Notes: a model not told the origin generated them from the letters alone. A stretch of 64,000 nucleotides of DNA from Acanthaster planci (GCF_001949145.1 NW_019091487.1:34560-98559); one strand, 5' to 3'. Shown: positions 35,400-49,326, numbered from the stretch's first letter. Made by a program: numbers and translations.

Positions 35400-38300
35400 C
35401 CTATTACACTTCATCTGTCCGTCACGCTCCATTAATGAGACTTCAGCAAAGAAGCAATTTGATAAAGGAAAGGCCATGACAGCTACAGGAGAATACGTAA
35501 TATCTGTGTTGCGTATCGTTACTAAAGTTTAGCTGTCGTTATTAATTTCCTTCCTTGCTTCTGTCTGGCACAATTTGACCTTTGCTACAAAATAGCAAAA
35601 GGTCACATAAATATGCATAAGCATAATAATTATGGTCATATTGATATGAATAGGAATGAGGTGTAGGGTAAAATGTATGGCACAAGATGACTATTTGTAA
35701 GGGATAGGAATAGCACAAGGTCAGAAAGTATACCAGGCAAGATATCGGACGGAGGGTACCCCCCTTACCTGTCCTATCCCTATACACACTCTGGACAATT
35801 GTTACCTGACACATCCCCCCAGAAGTCTATAAAGAATTCCCGAGATTCCAATCAAACAATGGCCAACGCAAAGGCGGGGGGTGTTCTCTCCGTCCATATC
35901 TTGCTTCAAATTATCAGAAAATGTAGCACAATTTGACCTGTCCTATGAAATGATGGCACAACAGGATGAAATATGATGATGCTCAAACAGATGATGCATG
36001 TTGATTTACACAGCACTAATTTGTAAACAATTTCTGCAACCATATCTCCTCATAAATTAAAAGAATGTCCGGGTGTATAGATACGTTACAAGCTTGACGT
36101 ACCGAACAATACGCTTTCCTTGTTTCATTGACAATAACGTTTATTTGACGTCTACAACACATTTATAAATCATTCATCTCGAATCAACTCGGCTTCACCA
36201 ATATCAGCGATGCCATAAGTCAATTAAATTAATATTTTTCTTTACACAGAGAGTGTACCTTTAAAGATGCATTCGTCACGGTTTTTTGGGGGGATCCTTT
36301 GATAAAGTTCATCATCCGTAAAATGAAGTTACGTCCACTTCGAGCAAAGTTTCCTTTGCTGTCAAACAAAAACTTCAATCTAATGATTCTCAGAAAAGGT
36401 CAAAAGAAGTGTAAATCATAATTACAAAGCGGGTCTTACATGGGTGAGATTGACCAATGATAGAAATAGCTGAAAACAGCTGAAAAAAGGCATAAAACTG
36501 AACTGTGACGATCTCCTATAATTTTGCACATAGCTAGTGAGGGAAAAACATTGAATCCAAAACAAAAAAGCTGAAATCAGCTAAAAAGCTGAGAAATCTC
36601 ACCCTTTTATCAGGCAGGATTAATTAAAGTAACAAGGAACAGTGAGAGTCCAAAACAGCAGCACTATCATGAATTCCTCTGTAAATTGGCACAGTGACAA
36701 AGCACTATTATGGAATGACTACAGATTTATCAAACAAGAGTTTTGCCGAAAAGTAAAGAATATCCTGTCTCCTATGTATTTAATACAATACGTACATTTC
36801 AAACCGAACATTTTATAAGATTTACATAAAATTTTGGTCTTGTTTCCTGAATTTTCACCCTGGTCCACAAATCGAAAATAACTACATAACGTAAACATAC
36901 AGTTTACTTTTAAACTAAAGCAGATGATGAGATATTGATGGCTCGTAGATTGGCTTTTGGGTGGGCTTTGGAGGCTGAGTTGATAACAGACTTATGATGG
37001 GAAAATTGCAGCGGGTGGGTTGGGTTTGCACAGGGACGAGGAGGGGTTGACAGGGTTAGAGGGGGTGAGTTGAAATAGGCATGATCAAGAAGCGAACGAG
37101 TAGACACAGGTTGGTTCAAATAATCACGACTGTTTCCACCTCATTGCATAAGAAAAAGCTTGGATGTGGCCCGCAACAGGAACACATCGAGCCCATGTAC
37201 TATTTCAGTTTCATAACCAGATTAATTTAATATTAACCCTAACTGTCCAAAATCCTCCGATTTCAATATGATTTACATACACCCTTGGGGTTAGGGTTAT
37301 TCAAAACGACACAGATCTAAGTGAAATATTCAAAACACCAATACATCAATACTTCTTAATAACAGCATCTTTTTTCAGTACTGTTACACATCTACCATAT
37401 CATTTTACTGATGAAGAAAAAGGATTGAACGAAGACAATAAACATCTTCACTCAGGGGAAAGAAAAGGGCAATAACCCTGAAATAACTCAGAGAGGAAAC
37501 CTTAAATGATCCCTAAACGATTCTTTATTACCATATACATGAAAGACAAAACTTTATAGTAAGAAGTCGATGGCGGTATTGAAAACCAGATACAAAGTAC
37601 GGGACACATAATCTACAAAGGCAAAACTGTACAGAGCACAGCATTTGTGAAACTTTTCGTATTTTGGACTGCAGAAGTATACATCACATGACACCAGCTT
37701 TGTGAAGTTTGAAATGAATGCGTGTAGACCTCATCATCAAAACTCCAGGGATTTTGAGAGGTTTGAAACAAAAAATGTGAAATTAATGTGGTAAATAAGA
37801 ATGCTTAACACACCTACAATGCAAATATTTAATACAAAAATTTCTTTCAGACATGATTTAAGAAAAAAAAAATTTCTCTTTCCTATTTCAAGAAGCAAAC
37901 CTTTTTGCACCAAGCATACAGACTTTTACTGCCAGTAAAGAAGAATCGCGTATACAGTCATCAGAATAGCACATAAAGAGCAAACAACCTAGCATGTTTT
38001 CAAAGACCAAAGCACCAGTAACTAATGAATAAACATTGAAACACTAATAACCAAATATGATTGGTTATGATCCACTACACAATGTCATCTGGAAAAAGGG
38101 TCAAATTGGACCAAATAAATTACCAGACATCACCAGCTTTTTGTCTGCCATTTAGCAGTCATGTGGAATACCATCCACAGATATAATTAAATATATACAC
38201 TTAAATGATTGACTTTCTCATCCATCTGTTCATAATTCGTTGCCATTTTACAAATCGCATCACCAACCCACTTTTTTAGCAGCCTGTACTCGAGGTAACA

Positions 38301-39524
38301 ACCAAAAAATATAAATGAACAATAACTCATTTAATGAACTCAATGTGAGCTAGTCAAAGCAGATTACATTCTGACTTGCACTTTTTCTCTCGGCTTAAAT
38401 CTGGATTTCTCCAAGTAATTTGAGCCCAGAGTGGTAGCACCTAAACAGTAATGAGCAGAATACACTGTTATTAACAGGCACATCAGTGCCATGCATTTGT
38501 GCACATTCTAACGAAAATCAATCACACTCACTTTGCACTGTTAGAACCAAAGCGCCGCAGCAGATCCCCTCCCTTTGGTCTAACATGAAGTTTCCACAGT
38601 ACACTGGCCAAAGATTTCACAAATTGTTTGCAATGTGACCAAATATGGTCGCACATAATGCCCTCTTCAGTTCCTGAACAGAGCCAATGGGTAAGCTAGC
38701 ACCAATGACTAGACAGAATGCTAGACTACATAAGCAAACGTTTACAGTTTTGATGACACATGTCCAGGTTCATATACCCATCACTAAGAGCCTTGGAAGG
38801 AAGCCCAAGGAAGATCACGCATTGCACTGATAAAATGTGATATGTCAATGGAAACTGGCACACAGGTAAAGTAGTTGGACATCCCAGGGATTAATTAAGG
38901 TTCATGGTTGGCATGGAATGTTCCAGATAACTATTCATCTACTCATCTGTCAATGGTAAAACACTGACTCTGGGTAAATCTAACACATCTTAATCATCCT
39001 AGAACTGACACGCACTTCCTATTGAAATTGCCAGATCTGCACAAGTTGGTCCCTGATTGCAGGAATTCAGAAACAAAACTGGCCACATTGTGGAATTTGA
39101 AAACTTACCACTTTGGAGTCATTTGTCCTGAGAAGGTTGAAATAATTCACATCACAAACAAGCTCTTTCGAATTTTTAGTAGTGCCAAAAAACTTACGTT
39201 CCACCACCTGATTAAACCACTCCACAAAACACAAAGAAATGAACAAGCATATTTCTTAGGCCAAGAGAATGCCCAACATGGTCGACAAATTCGCAAAAAT
39301 GGACTTCGGAACAGTTATAAAAAGTCACCATACAAAATCTTATTGCCAAAAGGCACACTATATTCTTGTAGGTTTCTCTTGGATTTTGAATGTACAAGCG
39401 GCGGTGTCTCAATTTTTGTACATATTTCTGGAACACTAGAGAGTGAAATGATTTTTTACAGCTTATGATCCAAGACATCAGTCTTGTACTGTGAATCTAA
39501 GAGGTGCTGGCCTAGTTTCAGAGG
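35400..39524. other. Long AT-rich stretch without a recognised gene
   Basis: No coding block is recognised. Part of it could be an extended 3' UTR of the phosphatidylserine synthase gene if its first polyadenylation signal is bypassed. The 148-codon frame at 39022 (plus) looks random. Confidence 0.4.
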
Positions 39525-39530
39525 TTTATT
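39525..39530 (-). terminator. Polyadenylation signal abutting the PTDSS1 stop codon
   Basis: On the minus strand the stop TGA (39533-39531) is followed directly by AATAAA. If used, the 3' UTR would be only about 20-30 bases. Confidence 0.35.
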
Positions 39531-42500
39531 TCAGTTTATGTCACCCCCAGCCATTCCACGACGTCTAGTATTGTAGCGATGGGGAGAGGAGGGGTGTGTT
39601 TGACCCAAGCCCCCTGAGACTCCGTTCACCTCCTCCACATACGAATTCTCCACCCACTTTTTGGTGTATCGGGTCCTGTTCGCATCCTGTTACAGGAAAA
39701 GACACAACTAAGCAAAGTTTCTCAGGAGGACATCTTCACAGCTTTCCATCCTAGATATAAACCAGTTGTTGACACTGTTGTACAAATTAAACGTCCTTCA
39801 AAGTTTCTGTAAATGAAGTAGTTTTGTAGTGTGGGGCATGTGGCCTAGTGGTTAGGAGGTTCGAATCCAGCCGTTATTATCAATATGTTCACATTGTGCT
39901 CTCTGAGTAAAATAAAATTTTCAACGTTTCAAGATTTGGAATTGACTGCATCATCCCGGACCATTTGTGTGATCCAACATAATGAGTCACAAGTCTCCAG
40001 AGGCACTTTTGAGTTCAGTGCCAACAAAAGGCTCTTCCACTACGTGAATCAACAGAAACCAAACATTCTTCACTTTTATTAACCCAACAAGGTAATGCAG
40101 GATTTCAAATGTCCCTAAGGGGTTAGGGTTAATGTTCAATTTCATCTGAATTTCAAACCAACTGTTACATCAAAAAAGAGCTCAGTCTTCTCTTTGCAAT
40201 GCAGTCTAAAACAAAAAATTGTAGAAATTAATACCTTAGACTCACCATGTCAAATCAGTTCACAACTGCAAATGGATTTGAACTTGTATGCACTCAGAAA
40301 TTCTTCCTAGTAATCAACATGTAGCGTTGATATTTGTGTTAACTGTCGATAAAGCACACTTACCTGTTTCCCAGCCTTCCTGGTCTGCAGCACAATGCCG
40401 TAAAGGCAGACAACTGTCAACAACATCTGTCACGGGAAGAGGCAATGTTCTTTGCTTAGAATGGGCGACTCGCATTGTAAGAAACGACTCAAGTTAGAGC
40501 AAACTCCTGCATGACTAAACTGACAAAGAGCACTAAAGAATATGTAGAACAAAGGCTTGAATTTTTAGACATTTTGATTTTTGTCTGTCACTGATTTTAA
40601 ATCATTCAGTGCTGCATAAACAATGCTGCTTAACCAGTGCTGACGTTGAGACCAATAAAGACTTTCACAAAACCTAAAAGACCAGCCTCCAGTCTGAATC
40701 CAAATTGCAAGCTATTCAAATGAACTGCAACAAAAGCATTCCTTTGTCATTGTTCACCCAGCTCCTCATGTCTGGTCTTGTGATGGTCAACTACAACACC
40801 GTGCTTAACAAGCTCTTATGCAATTTATGTAGTTTCCATGTGCATAGGCAAAAACCAGAATTTGTAGAGGGAAACTCTCATAAAAATATCTTTCCCCCTT
40901 GCTTCTTGGAAACAAATAATTAGATAAGACTTGAAGCTATGCATGGTGGAACTCCCAAATTAGGTAAGGCTTGCGGTTGCACCGTGTACAAGGAGGAATC
41001 TCTTTTATGAGTGTGTGGTTCTGAGAAGAACCGATGGTAGACACTGGACGTTCCAAACAGTATGATCAGGAGGGTGACTGGCTGCCTGGCTCTGAGGATG
41101 CTGGTCTCAAGCGCTGAGGAGGATGCTAAGGTGCACTGGAATAGAACTGCTTGCTTGATGGTGGATCCGCTGGACTGAAAGGCTACTGAGTGCGCTCACT
41201 GATGTGTGGCAGTGGGGCATTGGGTGTAGCGAAAGGAGGAATTAGTGACCGTGGGTATAGATGACCCATTGGTCTGGGAGGGTAATATGGAGTGCCAGAC
41301 GCTGCTGATGTGGAAGCCAACATCTTGGAGGACTGTGTCGTGCCTGTAGATCTCGATTGCTCCCTGATGCGTCTTGGGCACCATCTGTTGATTGGAGCAG
41401 TGAGTTGCTGCTTAGCCTTTCAGTCCAGCGGATCCACCATCAAGCACGCTGTGCTGCTCCAGTGCACCAGCGTTTAAAACCAGCATCCTCAGAGCCAGGC
41501 AACCAGTCACAATCCTGAAGACGAGCAGAATATACTGTTCGAAACATTGAGTGGTCACCAGAACTACACACTCACAGAACAAAATAATTGTTACATGAAA
41601 TAAAGAATAAGTTACACTTCACATTAAATGTAGCGGATTTCCATTTGTACATGGCTTAAATTTTTCTGATTAGTAGCATGCTTTCAAGTCACTCTTCAGA
41701 CGATTTTGCCAACCACGGCAGAAGTGCTGGAAATCTTCAGAAATTGGAGGGTACAGTTCCAAAATGTCAATTCAAGCAGTACCTGCTAGATCATGGCGGT
41801 CCTCAAAGATAGCAATGATTACAATGACCCTCCCCCCCAAGCACCTGGACACACCTACCTGTGCAAGTAGCCAGAGCACGACATTGCGAATTATGGTCTG
41901 TGCAAACAAATCCAGGGCACACTTGATGCAAATCAGAGTCTCAATGAACGTAACAGCCCTGAAGAAAAAAATTATGGAAAAAGTAGCAGCAAAACAACTT
42001 AGTATTTCGAGGGTTCGAGGGGAATTTTTCTGGCATACAATATAATCGTTGACATTTTCTATCTTGACATGATGAAGCCTTGCATCAATTCAGTTGGTCC
42101 TTGACGTCTGCAGTTTTGAAGATTGTTTTCAAGCTAGGAAAAGCTGAGAATACTGAAGGGGAAAAACTTAGCCTTAACCCCAAAATATTTAGCCTCTAGC
42201 CACTCCAGAATAAGCATAAAACCACTGCCAAAGTGAGACGTCTGTCCAATGTAACAAGATCCAGTAGGACAACAATTATCAAGGCCAAATAGCTTCAAAG
42301 TCTCAGCCCGTGAGCCACCATAGAATCAATCAGGCCCACAGACCTTTATGCCTCTTGTGTCTTTGCCGCTTTGAGCTAGGTTGAGGTTAAAATGAGAGAA
42401 ACGCAACAAAATCAGGCGATCTGAGTGACAAATGTAAGAAGAGACAAAAATTGAAGATACTCACGTGAACACCCAAAGTTGGGTGCCAACTCTTTTACAC

Positions 42501-45500
42501 GCTGAGTCTGTGACGTATGAATAATACTGCCTATAATGTAACAGTGGAAAAGAAATTCAGTCACACAGAGAAAATGAGACTGAGTGGGATTAGAACCTCC
42601 AACCTACGGACTGCAATACTAGTGCTCTACTGACGATGTTGGCAGTTTCCACAATTATTGACATCTGCCTTTTTGGGACGCTCGTCCGAAATTGTAAAAC
42701 TACGTGAAATTGTGTGAGGGTTTATGGCTTTAGTAGCCAAAAGAGAACCATGAATTGAGTTCACCCAACATCCATCTAGATTGCCAATCTGGCGAGAAAA
42801 TCTCACCTCATGCCAACGGACAAAAATAAGAAAGCGAAGAATAAGAAAATAAGAAAGCTGAAAAGTACCTTTGAAGAGTAATTCCAATTAGAGTCCAACT
42901 AGGCACTGTATAGCTGGCTACTCACAAGAGATAAAAAAGGATGCATATGTACCACCACAAACTGGCTTCCTTACAGTAAGCCAGGCGGACCATGTGATTA
43001 ATTTTCAGCTGAATGAGAAGCAAACAACTGGCATGTTTGTATAACAGATCTAACGTATCTATGACGAACAAGGTATTTTAACTTTTGTGAGTAGCAGTTT
43101 ATTTGGTTTTCATGCCTCCCACTAGGGGCGTGGTTGTCCAGGGATCCTCAAGACTACACTTACGCAAAAAAGGCACTTTTGTTACCTAGCAACAGTGTTT
43201 CCACAAGGCCAACACTAATTGTATGCCCTGGATCACATGTATATACAGAAGTACAGAAGTACACAAGGCCGGTTCTCAAGTTACAATATGCAAACCCATG
43301 AGATTTTAGCATGGACACCAGGCACGTGGAAATTACGGCACCCAAGTGCCAGTCTGTCTTTAACAATGGCAGAGGAGTAGATGTGTACACTGTCCATATT
43401 TGTTTTTACAGCTGGTTACCTTAGCACTGGAGTGACCATCACACAGACAAGGACAATACGAAGGATGCAAAGAGGATGATCTGGTTCAAACAGGAAGATG
43501 TGCTTGATGAAGAAAGTGTTCAGTTCAACCAACTGTGAGGAACAAGAGACAAACAAGTTACTGTACATCACTCAAATGAAAACTCTTATTTTATTAACTA
43601 TTATTGTTATTAACTATTTTGTGAAATTCTTATTTGCCATAGGCTTCACAGCTCGGGAGGGCAACTATTTGTGGTAAAACACGCAGGATGTTTTTCCCAC
43701 ATCATATTAATAATTAGCCTGTTTGGAGCTCTAAATTGAGTGCATTCGAGGTCATACTGGACAAAGCAATACAAGGTCTGCCCCACCTACACAACCATGT
43801 GCCATTGCTCAGCCATGCTTTGTTCTCAAATGATTGTGCCTTTCTCAGTACCAACCTTGCTCATTTCTGAAAGCAAGACCACTCAGAATTCTTTTATGTA
43901 TCATGGGCATTGACAGATATGAGTAGCATTTCTCCTGTGTGGATTCTGAAAACTTACAAGATGCATGCTCAAATAGACGAAAGTCCACAGGTTTAGTTTG
44001 GACCTGAATCACGTCTAGAGCTAGGGCTAGGATGTTTTTCCTCACGAGCTCCGAAAATCACAAAGATCAAATCCAACACTGTGCAACAACAGTCTCCAGA
44101 ATGTCAGGATAACAGGTCTATGAGTCTACCTGAAGCTATTTTGGAAAGAAAGTACCCACCTGTGTGATGAAAATCATGATGTAGACGGCAATGACTCGCA
44201 TGTAGGATGACTGTGGATCAAGCCAACGAACCTGTGTCCAGCTGTGCAAATCAATGAAATTACCCAAATCCCATCAAAGGCTAGAAATTGTTCAGAGCTT
44301 TTAACACACTACAAAAGATTCTTTGAAGTGCTTCACTGGTCACGTTAGCAAGGTTTAATTTCTCCTACCTGGCTGGAGTAAACTGCAGTACAGCACGCTT
44401 TAATTTACCAGATGCTGAGCGTATATCCCTAAAAAAACCAGACAAGCGGTAGAAAATCAAGTGCAATGATATTCAATTGAACAGAAATCCTGTCGGTGGG
44501 AAAATCTTCAAACTTAACATTTTTCAACACTCAAATTTCAATTCAATTTCAACATCAAATGGTCGTTTATGATTTTTCTGAAAATTATCTAAAGATGGGA
44601 ACAAGAACTTACTGTTAACATATTTTGTAACCAACATGTGTTCATGCCTCAGTATTCAAATACATATTACTGTGTCACGTTTTAAAAAGCAACCTATGCA
44701 TGTTTTTTGCTATAAACTGTTCTGTTTAAAATAACTCTGTAAGGAGCAAATATTTTGCTACATGGGGAGGTTCTAAAATGTGACAAAGGGCTCAAATTTA
44801 GGCAGTCACAACATTAAGTACATTCACTTGCTAAGCAACAATAAGCACAGAACTTGTCAACAGTGATACATTTGCCGTGGCATTTCAGTGGACCAAAGAC
44901 TTTTGTTAAGCAGATTCTTTCCCTGCTTAGCAGCTCTGTAGGCCTACCTGATGCTGTCCCAATGAAACGTAGTGATCTCCAGCTTCTTGCAGAGGTACAG
45001 TCCCAGGCAGATGCCCATCCCATTGCAGAGTAAGAAATCTAGGATGAGTGCGTCCCACCAACACTCGGCAAAGTTGGGCAAGAGGTGAATAAATGCAAAC
45101 TAGAATGAAAGGACACCCAAAACTTAATTCAAACTGGTGTGCTCTTGGGTAGTTAGGATTTGTGGCTCTCCATGACAAGGTCAAAAGATTCGAATTGGAA
45201 AGCTGGTTGCTTCTTGTGTCTTCGGGCAAGGTAATTTGCCTCCGCCAACCCAGGAATATAAAGAGGCACCTGTGAGGATACTGACCAGGAGTGAGCTGAT
45301 ATCACCTGCCCAAAATTGGACTTGAGGCCTTATATAACGGACAGGGTAAAAATTATAAAGTGCTTAGACATCAACGGACAATAAATCAGGTAAAGACACT
45401 GTGCATCTACTTTAATGCTTTGTGAGAATTTTTGTTCCAAAATATTGGATATCAAATTTGTAATGCAATTTTTTTTCGTCCAAGTATATTGACAGATTGG

Positions 45501-48500
45501 CATTTCGAATATGGGAACAAGACAGGGGGAGTGGTCTTATGTCTGAAAGTCGTTAATGTTCTCAATGTCTGTAATATCTAGTTAAGGGGGCGGAGTATTC
45601 ACTTCTTTGGGCATATGTTTCATTGTGTGTCAATGGTGCAATATTAATGGCACTGCATGCTGAAAGCTGTCACTGAGGTTTCTCTGCTTTCAAGAAATTG
45701 ACCAGAAAGTAAATTACTAGAATAAACCCAAGACATTTGTAGGAATATATTACAAACTGCACTGCTAAATATGACCATGCATTTTTTTTTAGCTGGATCG
45801 CAGATTTCCAAAGCGCATTGCATATTGTGCTGCAGTGCCGGGAAATCGCTAACTGCTGCTAACAATTCACAGAAGATATTGTGAAGTTGCTGCCAATTGC
45901 TCTGTAAAACTCACATGCAACTTTGCTCCTACTTGCCTATGAGATGGTTGAACACTCCCATCCCAGTTTGAGGTTAAAGGTCAAAGGGGAAAGATTGGCT
46001 ATATTAGGGACTGTGTGGTGGTACCTCTGTAAGTTCCCATGTCAAGCTCAGTGTCCACAATATACCCCAGTGGCGAATCATCATTGCTTTAACAATCCAG
46101 CCGAAGAAATGTGAGAAGGCAAACCAGTCCAGATGACTCCAGAGCCGTTCAAAGGTCAGATCTGAACAGTTGACAGCATACTCCTGTGCAAACAAATAAT
46201 GATAACAAAAACACAGGATGTGACGGTACATCAGACATTTTCTGACCATGCAAAGTATCTTCCAATCAAAAAATAGACACAATCAGACAAACTGTTCAAA
46301 GAGTACATCAAGGTAAAAGTCTTAAACCTAATCAGATTGAGAGTGTGTTCTCATGAGACCTTGATATTTGGACTCACTTTTTCATGGGGCTGGTGAGCTT
46401 CGAGATCGGGGAAGAACCAGAACATTATTCGTCGGATGTCGTCGTAGTTTTGGAACAATATAAACACTAAGAATAATAGGTACATCACGCTGACTCCTAA
46501 AACAAAAGGACAAGAAAATGAGGTAAACAATAGCAATACTTTAAACCCAAACCTTCACTGCTTACATACAACACAATACATCTAACCGGTAGGTAAAGCT
46601 TCATAAGTCTTGGTTTTCTGGAGCAGTATTAAGCAAAGATTCTCTGCTGGGTTCTGCTGGGTCAGCTGCAGCCTCACTGTCTTTTTAAATTCTATTGAAA
46701 GTTGAAATGTTCTAACAAATTTCTTGCATGATCGTTATGAGAAATGCACTTGTTATGCCTGATGTACCTTAACAGTGCCACTGCTTTAGGGTCCTGAAGC
46801 TAAGGAACTCAAACAAATCAGTCTGGCCATCTGTAGAGCTTGAATCTTTCAAAACTGATGTTTTAACCAAATCTCCCCAAGGCCGTTTGACTAGATGCCT
46901 GCCTCAAACCTGTAAAAACTTACACTCTGCAGGAAACCAATGGCATATTCAAGTATGGTGGCTGTGACTACCTTCCTCAATCCTACAAGATCTTACAAAA
47001 CTTCATGGATTTTGAAGGATCTGGGAATCATAGATTTAAAACTGATCATCCCTTTTCTTAAATAACACAAACGATGAGATTACTTACCAAATACAACTCT
47101 CCATACAGCAGGATGAGGCCTTGTAAATGGCCCTGAATGTTTGAAACACAACATCAAAAATAATTTCATCAAGATTATCCAAATCAATATCTCAAATTCA
47201 ACAGCATTCAATGCAAAACCAATGGAATACAACGGTCCCTTCCAAAAAACCAATCCTATGGCTTATGACATAGTGAAATATGCAAATCTCATTATGTCAC
47301 GAGCCATGGGGCCCCGAGTTTCCAACATAGGCCAACAGGTACATAGACAGTAATATAGGCCTGGGAGTGTTAAAAATTGGATCTTGCTCATTTGACTTAC
47401 CGTTTGGAAAGGCCAAGAGGCTGATGAGCATAAAGAAGAACACCACGCAGCACAGGCCATTCCGAATGTTACTGTCGGTGTCTACCTCGCTTGTTCTATG
47501 TAAGGAATTAAAAACAAGAAGCAAACAAGTTTGCAGTGACTATAGTAGTGGCACTTGGAATGGTTGCTAACTGTCTCCCTGTATTGCGCATATCAGCAGC
47601 ATTGGAAAAAGGAACTGGACCAGTTTGTAACAAAACGGATCTCAGAGGTAACTTCCCTTTAAAGAAAACACTCCAAGGTATGAATCAACCAAAAACAGGA
47701 AAAAAGAAAACATTCAGGTTTATCAAAAGAAAAACTGAATCTGACTGGAAAAATAACGAAAAGAAAGAACTGAAAATTGGGAAGAAAAAAATTGGGATCA
47801 TCACAGTCCTCAAACCACTAAACAGTGTGTGCTTGAATGGGCTACTGCAATGCCTGGATGGCCAAGTGGAATTCAACATCTTACACAGACTGGTACCTCA
47901 CATCACTTATTGTATATGACCAATGCTGTACAGCTATAAAGTGGATCCCATGAGTTGTCACGTTTCTCCCAACTTTCCTGATTAAAAACTTCCAATTCAT
48001 TCAGTACCAGTACTATTACTGTACTTTCATAACACATGTCCAAGATGTTGAATCTTTCTTAACTACTTCTGTGTTGTTATTTAGTCTGATTCAAAAACAG
48101 TGGAGCCAGAAATTGGATATGTTACGCCCCAACTATAGCATAAGTCCCAACTATAGTTGGGCCCGTCCCAACTAGAGTGCCACAGTTGGGCCGGCCAAAC
48201 TACAGCAGAGAGGTCCTGTGTGCATGATGTGCCATGCCCAGCATGTGCCAAAGTCATGTCATTGGTCATAGGGCTAGATGAACAGATGAAGTGCCACATT
48301 TTATATGAACTGTGTCAAGTGTGAGACACATTGACTTGGACAATGTTGAGACATTTTCCACAGACATTGGTCAACAATAGTTGGGCCAGCCCAACTGCAG
48401 CACTACAGTTGGGACTGTCCCAACAATAGTTAGGACTTATGCTATAGTTGGGGCGTAACAGATACAAATTCAACTGAGCATTCCGTATAACATGGCATGC

Positions 48501-49326
48501 TTGACTAAATTTAAGAAAATCCCACATTAACATTTCAGAATTCTGATAAATCATTATAACCTCCACTCACACTCAGTTGTCAGACGTACCAACTATGAGC
48601 ACGAGTTTGCATATTATGAAACAAATGTTGACTGCTGTGATGTGGGATATGACATTTTAAACACCCAATGGACGGGCACGCATAGTGCCCTCGGCTTTGC
48701 CTTGGGGCGCTACATGTATGTATCCCTCAGGTGTTCATATCATCATATCTCACATCACAGCAGTCAACAATTGTTATGTCACACCTCTGTCTTCATTACA
48801 TTGAGACTGAGGAATTTATCCAAAGAAACGTGTTCTAAATTTCAGAAGTTCAGAAGAGGATAGGCCTACTGTCAAGCGGTATAAGTAACACAGCAGTCAA
48901 AAATGAGATGTGGACGGCAAAGCTCACAAACACCACCATTCTAGGGCTAAAGCTTGGATACATAAACCAGACCACTATTTCCCAAAAGATCTAAAAAATA
49001 ATCAATTTTCAAGAAATGGAAAAGAATGTGGGCGTGGAGTTTAAGTTTCGGACTTGATGAACAGCGCCCCCAAATACATGTACAGATGTAATTGAGTTGA
49101 CCATGAGTTGACTAACGTTAGGCAATGTCAAAACAGTATTCAGTAAAACTTACTTTGTAAACGCAAAATAGATTGTGGCTGCAAGCGCACCTACGAGGAG
49201 GGTGAGTGTGTGTGGCTTGTAGAAAAATTCTAGGGTGATATCTTCCACGCTTTGCTCGTTGATAAAGCGAAAATGATCACTTATTTCGGACGCCGAACGC
49301 CGATGGTTTCGCTTTGTCACCGCCAT
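39531..49326 (-). CDS. PTDSS1: Phosphatidylserine synthase 1, complete (460 aa)
   Basis: Thirteen coding exons on the minus strand, in transcript order: 49326-49154, 47495-47401, 47132-47088, 46496-46378, 46183-46025, 45099-44948, 44428-44369, 44241-44160, 43532-43420, 42530-42465, 41958-41859, 40426-40364, 39686-39531. The total is 1383 nt and all phases fit. The multi-pass ER membrane enzyme exchanges the head group of phosphatidylcholine for serine. Conserved blocks: [20 protein letters not shown] (residues 22-41), [11 protein letters not shown], a YAVNC block, [26 protein letters not shown] (about 204-213), [33 protein letters not shown] and [11 protein letters not shown]. The INEQ/VEDIT start and the CKRVGTQ block indicate PSS1 rather than PSS2. 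Human PSS1 is 473 aa. The start ATG (49326) has a good context (AACATGGCG); an in-frame upstream ATG at 49446 is less likely. Confidence 0.96.
39830..39880 (+). mobile_element. Truncated tRNA-derived SINE
   Basis: TGGCCTAGTGG (A-box) is followed within a few bases by GGTTCGAATCC (B-box). The spacing is too short for a tRNA, so this is a deleted SINE. It lies in the last PTDSS1 intron. Confidence 0.5.
40969..41585 (-). mobile_element. Penelope-like fragment inside a long inverted repeat (PTDSS1 intron 11)
   Basis: The centre (41384-41196, minus) encodes [17 protein letters not shown], then HISSVW, the Penelope-like endonuclease C-terminus also seen at 28504-28620. It is flanked by inverted arms, exact over 32 bases (41153-41184 and 41414-41445). 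With indels they extend outward to about 41020 and 41580 (GAGGATGCTGGT, CCAAACAGTATG and GGTTCTGAGAAGAACC-like words on both sides). Penelope-like elements are known for inverted or tandem pseudo-LTRs. Confidence 0.65.
42570..42640 (-). mobile_element. tRNA-derived SINE remnant
   Basis: The reverse complement contains GTCAGTAGAGCACTAGTATT and GGAGGTTCTAATCCC, resembling the D-arm and B-box of a tRNA. It lies in PTDSS1 intron 9. Confidence 0.4.
48120..48460. mobile_element. MITE of 341 bp with long terminal inverted repeats and a GATA duplication
   Basis: The ends are TGTTACGCCCCAACTATAGC on the left and its reverse complement on the right. Similarity between the arms continues for about 75-90 bases with repeated AGTTGGG/CCCAACT words. 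GATA occurs immediately before and immediately after, as a 4-bp target-site duplication. There is no coding capacity. It lies in the first PTDSS1 intron. Confidence 0.85.
48627..48768. repeat. Fold-back element, 26-bp arms
   Basis: Arms 48627-48652 (GTTGACTGCTGTGATGTGGG and on) and 48743-48768 are reverse complements at 25 of 26 positions, with further partial pairing inward (AACACC/GGTGTT). The 90-base centre contains GGGCACGCATAGTGCCC, itself palindromic. It is 170 bp from the MITE at 48120. Confidence 0.75.

Noticed and set aside
39022-39468. 148-codon plus-strand open frame downstream of PTDSS1
   Set aside because: Composition is random-like, there are no motifs, and the 3' part overlaps AT-rich DNA antisense to the PTDSS1 3' end.
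47536-47919. 127-codon plus-strand open frame in a PTDSS1 intron
   Set aside because: Lysine-rich chance frame in AT-rich intron DNA, with no motif and no splice support.
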